From positions 742,857-806,856 of the forward strand of contig NZ_BMJA01000002.1 in the NCBI RefSeq assembly GCF_014642835.1: a stretch of 64,000 nt of DNA. The letters run 5' to 3'. The stretch comes from Dyella nitratireducens. Its GTDB lineage: Bacteria; Pseudomonadota; Gammaproteobacteria; Xanthomonadales; Rhodanobacteraceae. The notes under the pieces are model-generated. The model worked only from the letters and a program-made list of their open reading frames with translations. It had not been told where the DNA came from and searched no databases. Positions 1 to 7,047 of this stretch are shown here, one piece after another. Positions within the stretch are counted from its first letter, which is position 1. The number at the start of each line of letters is the position of its first letter. The translations under genes were made by a program, and so were the position numbers.

Positions 1-201
1 TGTCCGCATTCCTCGGGCATGGGATGCTCCTGGCTGGGCGGACGTCAACGCTTTTTCACATATGGGTTCGACCGGCATCAAAGGGGCGTGCGGGGCTGGA
101 CATCGTTGTCATTTCGCCGACAAAATCGCAGTTGCTGCAGGCGGGCCTGCGCTAGGCTCGCTTTCCAATGGCTGCTGCCACGTAACGCGTGAGGGGATGT
201 C

Positions 202-1224
202 ATGGCGAACGTCGAGTTGAGGCCGGTGGTCCACGTCGACAATGAGTGGCGCCGATGGATTGCCGAAAACCTGCTGCTGGATGGCCCGCCGCAGGCTATC
301 TACGAACAGATGCTGCAAGCGGGCATTGCGCATGAAGAAGCCGTGCAGGAAATTCAGCAGGCGATGACCAGCCCTTACATCGTGGGTGCGCAGCGCTTGC
401 GCAACCGCCTGGCGAAACACGATTGGGTGCTGGAAGCGCAGCGTCACATGAATCGCCTGCGCGACACGGAGGTGCCGCGCCGACACAAACTGTCGCGCGA
501 GGAATTTCTCGACGCGTACTACACGGCCGGCCGCCCGGTCATCATCACCGGCATGATGGACGACTGGCCCGCGATGACCAGGTGGAGCCTGGATTATTTC
601 AAGGAGCGCTGCGGCGATCGCGAGGTAGAGATCCAGTTCGGCCGCGATTCGGATACGCAATACGAATTGCGCAAAACGGCGCATCGCAAGACGATGCTGT
701 TCGGCGATTACGTCGAGATGGTGCGCAACGCCGAGCGCAGCAATGATTTCTACATGACGGCTTACAACGAGGGCAAGAATCGCAAGGCGCTCGACGTGTT
801 GTGGCAGGACATCGTGCAGATTCCCGAGTACTTGAACGGCAATGATTCAACACAAGGGTTTCTGTGGTTCGGTCCACCCGGCACCATCACGCCGTTCCAT
901 CACGACCTCACCAACAACTTCATGGCGCAAGTGATGGGCCGCAAGCGCATCCTGCTGATGCCGGCGTGCGAGATCGCTCACGTCTACAACCACGAACACT
1001 GCTTTACCCATGTGGATGGCCGACAGATCGACCTGCAGCGCTATCCGCGCATGGCCGGCGTGCAGGTGCTGTCGTGCACCTTGAATCCTGGCGAAGTGCT
1101 GTTCTTGCCGGTCGGTTGCTGGCACTTCGTGGAAGGGCTGGATATGTCGGTGACAGTGTCGTTTACCAACTTCCTGTGGGATAACGATTTCACGGCGGAG
1201 TATCCGCAGCAGCAAGTCTTTTAG
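202..1224 (+). CDS. Cupin-like / JmjC-type Fe(II) 2-oxoglutarate oxygenase-like protein
   Basis: A 340-residue soluble protein of the cupin-like (JmjC-related, cupin_8) family. The C-terminal half carries the double-stranded beta-helix signature: a TPFHHD segment giving an H233-x-D235 metal pair, a following NNF..QV.GRKR strand, and a distal histidine H308 in a GCWHFVEG segment. These three residues form the Fe(II) facial triad in this fold, so catalysis looks intact. The N-terminal 100 residues are helical and may bind a partner. Family members hydroxylate proteins or small molecules; the substrate here is unknown. A GAGGGGATGTC ribosome-binding site precedes the ATG. It stands alone, and the 200 bases before it contain no convincing gene. 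A long repeat element follows the stop by about 33 bases. Confidence 0.8.
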   Translation: MANVELRPVVHVDNEWRRWIAENLLLDGPPQAIYEQMLQAGIAHEEAVQEIQQAMTSPYIVGAQRLRNRLAKHDWVLEAQRHMNRLRDTEVPRRHKLSREEFLDAYYTAGRPVIITGMMDDWPAMTRWSLDYFKERCGDREVEIQFGRDSDTQYELRKTAHRKTMLFGDYVEMVRNAERSNDFYMTAYNEGKNRKALDVLWQDIVQIPEYLNGNDSTQGFLWFGPPGTITPFHHDLTNNFMAQVMGRKRILLMPACEIAHVYNHEHCFTHVDGRQIDLQRYPRMAGVQVLSCTLNPGEVLFLPVGCWHFVEGLDMSVTVSFTNFLWDNDFTAEYPQQQVF

Positions 1225-1257
1225 TTTGGGCTTGCGAGTAACGTGACCTGGCCTCAC

Positions 1258-1377
1258 CGTCATTCCGGCGAAGGCCGGAATCCAGTTTAAATATGCGTCC
1301 GAAGGACACAACATGTTTTATGTTGAGTGCTTCGCACGACTCATTTGTACTGGATTCCGGCTTTCGCCGGAATGACG
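1258..1377. repeat. 120-bp palindromic repeat, family A (long form)
   Basis: The ends are near-perfect inverted repeats of about 27 bases, beginning CGTCATTCCGGCGAAGGCC and ending with its complement. The interior (GCGTCCGAAGGACA ... GTGCTTCGCACGAC) is shared with the copies at 46794-46914 (opposite orientation) and 51836-51955. No coding potential. It resembles a REPIN or small MITE. Confidence 0.85.
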
Positions 1378-1428
1378 ATTCGCTTTGAAGTGGAACTCAC
1401 GCGAGCGCCAGGTTTGCAGCGCACGAGG

Positions 1429-1456
1429 GAGCCCCTTTCCCGAAGGAAAGGGGCTC
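1429..1456. terminator. Strong hairpin, terminator-like
   Basis: A 12-bp perfect stem (GAGCCCCTTTCC / GGAAAGGGGCTC) with a CGAA loop lies 43 bases beyond the stop codon of the DUF2334 gene that reads toward it. There is no clear U-tract on either side, so it may act as a bidirectional or factor-assisted terminator. Confidence 0.55.
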
Positions 1457-1498
1457 TTCATGCCGGAGGTTTGCAGGGTGGCCGCCGGCGATGAACTG

Positions 1499-3283
1499 TC
1501 AGCCCTTCGTAATGACACTCACGGACACGAAGGTGTATCCCATCGCCTGCAGGCCTTGCACGATCTGCTTGAGGTAGCTGATGTCCAGGGTCGGATCGAT
1601 AAAGAAGCTTTGCACGGCATCCTGGATCACCGTGTTGCAGTTGGCGCTATACAGGATGTCGGCCGGAAAACGTGGCGGATTGTTGTTGTATTCCACCAGT
1701 TCGACGTCGCCCAATTGTTCGGGCATCACCACGGAACCGAACACGTTGCGTACCAGGTACGGATAAAACTGGCCGTAGATGCGGGTGTAATCCGGTGTCC
1801 CTGTTCCGCAAGCGCCATTCGGGCACCAGCCGATGGCATACAAGTCGCGTTGAGACATCGCATGGAAGTTGGATTGGAATACCTGGTAGTCGACCGCCGA
1901 GGCGGCATAGTGCGGCGGTACGAAGACCGTGGGCAGGATCAAACCCGCCTTGGCGAATTCCTGGAAGCCGGCGGTGACGCGTGCCTGCGTCCATGATGCG
2001 GAATCGACCGGCACGGGGGCGTCAAAAATCACGTAGTTGGACGAGTCGATATGTGCCGTATAGAACTCGAAATCGTCACCACTGACACCGGTGTAGGGAT
2101 TGTCGATATTGGAATATTGATGCGTGTAACCATGCATCATCATGACGCCGCCCCTGGCTTCCATGTATTTCAGTGCACTGACCAGGGCCGTGGCCTGATA
2201 CAGATGGATCGATACCGGCACGCCATTGTTGTAGTAGCCGTTCGGATCCACGTAATACGGAATCAACGCGACGCTGAAAGGCACGTTCTTGCTGTACAGG
2301 TAGTCGGCGATCGCACGCAACTGGGCAGGGCTGTCTTCCGCATCCACGTCCTCAATGCGCACCAGCGCACGTTTGCGTGACAGCATGTTCGGGTTGGATA
2401 CCTTGCCGATCAGGTCGATGGCCGCCAGGTAACGATCGTTCGGGCCGGTATAGCTGAAAGGAATCTCGCCGATATAGGTGAGATTGGCACCCTTGGTCGC
2501 CCAGTTGACGGTGCCGCCAGTGTCGTTGGTGGCGACAGCCAATACCTGCGCCTTGGTGGAATCGTTGATGGTTGTCTGCAGCAGGCCGGAAGGCACGGCC
2601 AGCGCATTGCGTTGCAGCGCGATGTTCTTGTAGGTCACCGTCAAGGTGTTGGAGAAGTCGAAGTACATCGGTGTGAAGCCGTATTGCCCGGCGAAATTCG
2701 TAGCGCGCGCAGACAGCTGCCAGATGTTGTCGTTCATCCACAACACCGGCTTGGTGGTCGCCAGTACGTCGTCCAACAGCGCGGTGGGCAAGGGCTCGCC
2801 ATAGGTCGAGCCGATGTAGATCAATCCCGTGTAGCTATTGAGTTCGCCCGCAACGTAGTTCACGGCGGGCTGCAACGTGTATTTGCTGCCGTGCGTGACA
2901 AGGTTGCCGGCCATGACGCCATAGGCTTCGCCCAGCCAACCCCATTGCCCGGTGATGTCATACAGCACGAGCGTGTTCTGGTTTGGATTTGCACCCGGCG
3001 CGGCAGCGTAAGCATTCGCAGCGGCCGTCACCGCGGCCTTGATCGTGTGCGTGATGGTGCTCGATATGTTCGACACCTGCTTGGCCGATATCTGCACTTT
3101 CGGCAGTGCTGCGTGAGGTGGCGGCGGTGGCGCAGGCAAGGCCGCGCGATCAAGGCTCGGCATCATGCTGCCTTGGGCTGCATGCGCAACGGACATCGGG
3201 CCGGATGCCGCGAGTAGCGCCACTGCAACGCCGAGGAGGAAAGATTGAAAACGAGATGGCCCGCAGAGTGATGGTCTGAGCAT
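1499..3283 (-). CDS. Secreted DUF2334 polysaccharide-deacetylase-like protein
   Basis: A 594-residue exported protein. The start at 3283 has a GAGGG ribosome-binding site seven bases upstream and opens a clear signal peptide ending near SVAHA; a start 21 codons further up would bury it. The N-terminal half (about residues 60-300) is a Rossmann-like region of unknown role. The second half has the DUF2334 layout: RALVRIEDVDAEDSP (acidic metal-binding strand), VPFSVALIPYY, and a GGVMMMHGYTHQY segment with the paired histidines expected of the NodB/CE4-like fold. DUF2334 proteins are carbohydrate-esterase-like. It is divergent from wecB-nfrB-nfrA and shares their 409-base upstream region, so deacetylation of the exported polymer is a reasonable inference, not shown. 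Confidence 0.78.
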   Translation of the reverse strand: MLRPSLCGPSRFQSFLLGVAVALLAASGPMSVAHAAQGSMMPSLDRAALPAPPPPPHAALPKVQISAKQVSNISSTITHTIKAAVTAAANAYAAAPGANPNQNTLVLYDITGQWGWLGEAYGVMAGNLVTHGSKYTLQPAVNYVAGELNSYTGLIYIGSTYGEPLPTALLDDVLATTKPVLWMNDNIWQLSARATNFAGQYGFTPMYFDFSNTLTVTYKNIALQRNALAVPSGLLQTTINDSTKAQVLAVATNDTGGTVNWATKGANLTYIGEIPFSYTGPNDRYLAAIDLIGKVSNPNMLSRKRALVRIEDVDAEDSPAQLRAIADYLYSKNVPFSVALIPYYVDPNGYYNNGVPVSIHLYQATALVSALKYMEARGGVMMMHGYTHQYSNIDNPYTGVSGDDFEFYTAHIDSSNYVIFDAPVPVDSASWTQARVTAGFQEFAKAGLILPTVFVPPHYAASAVDYQVFQSNFHAMSQRDLYAIGWCPNGACGTGTPDYTRIYGQFYPYLVRNVFGSVVMPEQLGDVELVEYNNNPPRFPADILYSANCNTVIQDAVQSFFIDPTLDISYLKQIVQGLQAMGYTFVSVSVITKG

Positions 3284-3692
3284 GGGATTTCCCTCGCGCA
3301 AAGACGAAGACAACGCGCAACAGCCGCTATGCCGCCCTGCGCGCATGGCTGTGAATGCGATTCAATCCCGAAAGCCCAGGCCCCTGTCCCGTGTAAGGAA
3401 CGCCTCGCCGTGGAAGAGATTACGTCGAAGCGCTCGATTTGTCGACTAGCAAATTATTTGTATCGAGTCAATATGCCTATAACAATAAAATAATGAAAAT
3501 AATGTGTTTACTTAACTCGTAGTTGGCAATATGGCGCACAGCGCAGCTTTTTGCGCCGAACTGCCAGCGCATTCACCGATTCCGTCCACTCGGAACATGC
3601 GCGGTCCGCTGCTCGCGACTGGGCATTAGGGGGCGAGGACAGGATGTTCGGGAAGCAGGGTGGTGTCGCCATCCTGCACGTGAGGGGGATGT
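3284..3692. promoter_or_regulatory. Divergent AT-rich promoter region of the exopolysaccharide locus
   Basis: A 409-base non-coding interval between the DUF2334 gene (leftward) and wecB (rightward). Bases 3430-3540 are unusually AT-rich for this genome, with runs such as CAAATTATTTGTATCG and CCTATAACAATAAAATAATG. That fits promoters and possibly binding of a xenogeneic silencer or regulator. I see several possible -10 boxes (TATAAC near 3478) but no single promoter I would commit to. Confidence 0.5.
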
Positions 3693-4805
3693 ATGCAGGA
3701 CATCCTGATCGTTTCCGGCACGCGGCCGGAGATCATCAAGCTGGCGCCGTTGTATCACTGCCTGCATGCAAGTGGTTGGGCGCGACCGCACTGGCTGCAC
3801 ACCGGGCAACATGGCGAGATGGCGCAGCAGATGCTCGCCTGTTTCGACATCATTCCCGACATGGCGCTTGAGCGCGGCGGCGATGGCTTGTGCGAATTCA
3901 GCACCTGTTGCCGCCAACTGCTCGACAACGTGATGGCAGATGGTGCGTGGTCGCTGGTGCTGGTGCAGGGCGACACCGAAAGCACCTTCCTCGGTGCGCT
4001 GTGCGCCTACTATCGCCACATTCCTGTTGCGCACGTCGAGGCGGGTTTGCGCACTTACGATCTGGGCCGGCCCTTTCCCGAAGAGGGATTGCGCCAGATG
4101 GTCAGCCGCATCGCCAGCTTCCACTTTGCGCCGACCGAGCGCGCGGCGCTTGCGTTGCGTCGAGAAGCCATTTCTGAGGAACGCATCAGCGTCACCGGTA
4201 ATACCGTGATCGATGCGCAGCACTGGGTGGTGCAGCGCCATCGTTTGCAGCGTCGCATGGAAGGGCGCGGCCATCTGCTGGTGACGGCGCACCGCCGCGA
4301 AAACTGGGGCAGCGATCTGCGCGAAATCTGCTATGCGATCGCTGATGTGGCGAACCATCATACCGAGCTGCAGGTGTTGTTTCCTGTGCATCTCAACCCG
4401 GTCGTGAGCAAGCCCGTGCACGCGATCCTTGGCGGTTTGTCCAACGTGCGCTTGAGTCCGCCGCTGGATTACCTGCAGATGCAGCAGGCGCTGCTCGATG
4501 CCTGGCTGGTGCTGACCGATTCGGGCGGTTTGCAGGAAGAAGCCCCCACCTTTGGCGTGCCATTGCTGGTGCTGCGCACGGAAACCGAACGGCCGGAAGC
4601 GATCGAGGCCGGTTGCGCGCGGCTTGCCGGCACGCGGCGGGCATCCATCGTCAATCAGATCGAGGCGTTATGGTCGGATGCGGCTGCCTACGGTGCCATG
4701 GCACATGCGGGCAATCCATTCGGCAACGGCACGGCCAGCGTGCGCGTCGTCGGTCGGCTCAAGAGAGCACTTGCCAGCGACGAGCGCAGGCGCGAAGCGA
4801 GCTGA
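3693..4805 (+). CDS. wecB: UDP-N-acetylglucosamine 2-epimerase (non-hydrolysing)
   Basis: A 370-residue cytoplasmic enzyme interconverting UDP-GlcNAc and UDP-ManNAc; E. coli WecB is about the same length. Family signatures are all present: SGTRPEIIKLAP at residues 8-19, TGQHGEMAQQ, VQGDTEST, HVEAGLRTYDLGRPFPEEGLRQ, TAHRRENWG, and the UDP-binding SGGLQEEAPTFGVPLL segment. A GAGGGGGATGT ribosome-binding site precedes the ATG. It is first in a tight operon: 16 bases separate it from nfrB. In E. coli, WecB supplies the ManNAc precursor for the NfrB-dependent polysaccharide from an unlinked locus; here the epimerase is built into the operon, supporting a ManNAc-containing product. Confidence 0.9.
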   Translation: MQDILIVSGTRPEIIKLAPLYHCLHASGWARPHWLHTGQHGEMAQQMLACFDIIPDMALERGGDGLCEFSTCCRQLLDNVMADGAWSLVLVQGDTESTFLGALCAYYRHIPVAHVEAGLRTYDLGRPFPEEGLRQMVSRIASFHFAPTERAALALRREAISEERISVTGNTVIDAQHWVVQRHRLQRRMEGRGHLLVTAHRRENWGSDLREICYAIADVANHHTELQVLFPVHLNPVVSKPVHAILGGLSNVRLSPPLDYLQMQQALLDAWLVLTDSGGLQEEAPTFGVPLLVLRTETERPEAIEAGCARLAGTRRASIVNQIEALWSDAAAYGAMAHAGNPFGNGTASVRVVGRLKRALASDERRREAS

Positions 4806-4821
4806 GCCAGCGAGGTGCCCC

Positions 4822-7047
4822 ATGTGGTGGCTCGACGCATTCTCGACCTATCTCTACGCGCTGGGCGCGGTGGTCATCGTCATTGCCTTGCTGATTTTGA
4901 TCAGCGGCCTGGATGATTTTTTCATCGACGTCGTCTACTGGACGCGGCGCCTGTGGCGGTCGTTGTTCGTCTACAACACGTGCGAGCACATGCTGTACCA
5001 CCAGTTGTACCGCCCGGCGGAAAAACCGCTGGCGATCATGGTGCCGGCATGGCAGGAAACCGGTGTGATCGGCCCTATGGCCGAGCTGGTGGCCACCACC
5101 CTGGATTACGAGAACTACCACATTTTCGTAGGCACGTATCCGAACGACCCGGATACGCAACGCGACGTGGACGAAGTGTGTGTGCGCTTTCCCAACGTGC
5201 ACAAGGTGGTGTGTGCACGGCCCGGACCGACCAGCAAGGCCGACTGCCTCAACAACGTGCTCGATGCGATCTTGCAATTCGAACAGCGTGCGCGCATGAC
5301 CTTCGAGGGATTCATCCTGCACGATTCTGAAGACGTGGTGTGCGAACACGAGCTGCGCCTGTTCAATTATCTGGTGCATCGCAAGGACCTGATCCAGATT
5401 CCGGTATATCCCTTCGAACGGCAGTGGAACAATTTCACCAGTCTGCATTACCTCGATGAATTCGCCGAGCTGCATGGCAAGGATGTGCCGGTACGCGAAG
5501 CGCTGGCGGGCCAAGTGCCCAGTGCGGGCGTAGGTACCTGCTTCAGCCGGCGCGCCGTGCTTGCCTTGATCGAGGAAGGCAACGGCATTGCGTTCGATGT
5601 GCAGAGCCTCACCGAGGATTACGATATCGGCTTGCGCTTGAAAGCACGCGGCATGGAAGAGATCTTCGTGCGCTTTCCGGTGCTGCGCTACCAGCGGCAT
5701 CCCAAGCAGCCCGACCGGCTAGGCCAGAGCCGGCACGAGGCCAACGTGGTCTGCGTGCGTGAATATTTCCCGGACCGCCTGACGACGGCGGTGCGGCAGA
5801 AATCGCGCTGGATTATCGGCATCGTCTATCAGGGTTATCGCACCCATGGCTGGAAGCGCAGCCTGGTGCTCAACTATTTCCTGTGGCGCGACCGTAAGGG
5901 TGCCATCAGCAACTTCGTCAGTTTTGCCGCCATGCTGATCATGCTGCAGCTTGCCGCCGTCGGCCTGCTGCAGCTGGTGTGGCCAAGTGCGCCGCGCTTC
6001 GTGTCGATCTTCGAAGGGCAGGGCTGGTTCGACGGGGTGCTTGTCGCGAACGTCGCGTTGATGGGTAACCGCATGCTGCAGCGGATCATCTTCGTATCCG
6101 GCTATTACGGCGTGAAACAGGGGCTGCTTTCGATCCCGCGGTTGCTATGGGGCAACTTGATCAATTTCATGGCGAACTGGCGTGCGATTCGCCAGATCAT
6201 CCGCTGCGGCGATCCGCGCCGGGTGGCATGGGACAAGACGACGCACGATTTTCCCAGCATCGGCGGGGAGAACCACGCCAAGCGATCGCTGGACGAAGTG
6301 TTGGTCGACAACGGCGTGATCTCCGCGGCGGACTTGCACGATGCACAACTGCATCGCATCGATGGCCTGCAACTGGGCAGCTCGATGATTCACGAAGGCC
6401 GCATCACGGCCGAGCAACTCGCGGCTCCCATCGCCGAACAGATCGGCGTGTCTTGCGAATCGGTAGACCCCGCCAGCCTGCCACGCGAATTGCTGATGGC
6501 CGTGCCCCGGCACGTCGCGCTGCATTACGCCGTGCTGCCGCTACGCGTCGAGAGCGGCACGCTGGTGCTTGCGAGCGAGTCGTACATCGATCCGGTGTCG
6601 CTCGCCGCCATCGCACGCCAGCTCGGGCGGCGCGTACGTTATGTGATCGCGTACAAGGGCCAGGTGACGGTTGGTCTGCGTCGCTGGTACGCGCATGCAG
6701 AGAAGGGCGATCGCGATCCTCATCATCTGCTTGAAATGGCCGCCGACCGTGGGTTGATCGCGCGCGAACGTGTGTCTCAGTTGTGGAACGGGTACATGTC
6801 GCGCCAGGTGATGCTGGGCGAGATTCTGGTTGCGCAAGGCCATTTGGATGAGGTTGCGTTCCGGGCTTTGCTGCTCAATCACGCGCGCAGCGAGCAACGG
6901 CTTGGCGAATTCCTGATCGAGCAGGGCGTGATCAGCAAGGAAACCTTGCATCGCCTGCTGCGCTTGCAAGCGTCGTTGCAGCCCAGCGTGACGAGCCTGC
7001 TTGAACAGGAATGCGCCAGCTTCCAGCGGCTGGAGCGTGCCTCATGA
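4822..7047 (+). CDS. nfrB: NfrB-type processive glycosyltransferase with c-di-GMP-binding MshEN region
   Basis: A 741-residue inner-membrane GT2 synthase; E. coli NfrB is about 745. The ATG at 4822 is followed by a membrane segment (residues 10-30). Catalytic motifs: DSED at 168-171 (DxD role), TED at 264-266, and QKSRW at 326-330 (QxxRW, typical of processive synthases). Further membrane segments lie around 362-388 and 405-445. The C-terminal part (486-741) is the MshEN/GspE-N type that binds c-di-GMP: repeats of the RLGxxLxxxG ... LxxxLxxQ pattern occur at about 490-512, 516-540, 664-686 and best at 693-716. The family polymerises a sugar nucleotide (probably UDP-ManNAc) and exports it, switched on by c-di-GMP. 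Its stop overlaps the nfrA start (ATGA). Confidence 0.92.
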   Translation: MWWLDAFSTYLYALGAVVIVIALLILISGLDDFFIDVVYWTRRLWRSLFVYNTCEHMLYHQLYRPAEKPLAIMVPAWQETGVIGPMAELVATTLDYENYHIFVGTYPNDPDTQRDVDEVCVRFPNVHKVVCARPGPTSKADCLNNVLDAILQFEQRARMTFEGFILHDSEDVVCEHELRLFNYLVHRKDLIQIPVYPFERQWNNFTSLHYLDEFAELHGKDVPVREALAGQVPSAGVGTCFSRRAVLALIEEGNGIAFDVQSLTEDYDIGLRLKARGMEEIFVRFPVLRYQRHPKQPDRLGQSRHEANVVCVREYFPDRLTTAVRQKSRWIIGIVYQGYRTHGWKRSLVLNYFLWRDRKGAISNFVSFAAMLIMLQLAAVGLLQLVWPSAPRFVSIFEGQGWFDGVLVANVALMGNRMLQRIIFVSGYYGVKQGLLSIPRLLWGNLINFMANWRAIRQIIRCGDPRRVAWDKTTHDFPSIGGENHAKRSLDEVLVDNGVISAADLHDAQLHRIDGLQLGSSMIHEGRITAEQLAAPIAEQIGVSCESVDPASLPRELLMAVPRHVALHYAVLPLRVESGTLVLASESYIDPVSLAAIARQLGRRVRYVIAYKGQVTVGLRRWYAHAEKGDRDPHHLLEMAADRGLIARERVSQLWNGYMSRQVMLGEILVAQGHLDEVAFRALLLNHARSEQRLGEFLIEQGVISKETLHRLLRLQASLQPSVTSLLEQECASFQRLERAS

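Noticed and set aside
109..684. Long minus-strand open frame across the JmjC-like gene
   Set aside because: It mirrors the plus-strand gene, which has the metal-binding motifs and a good ribosome-binding site; GC-rich codon bias often opens antisense frames.
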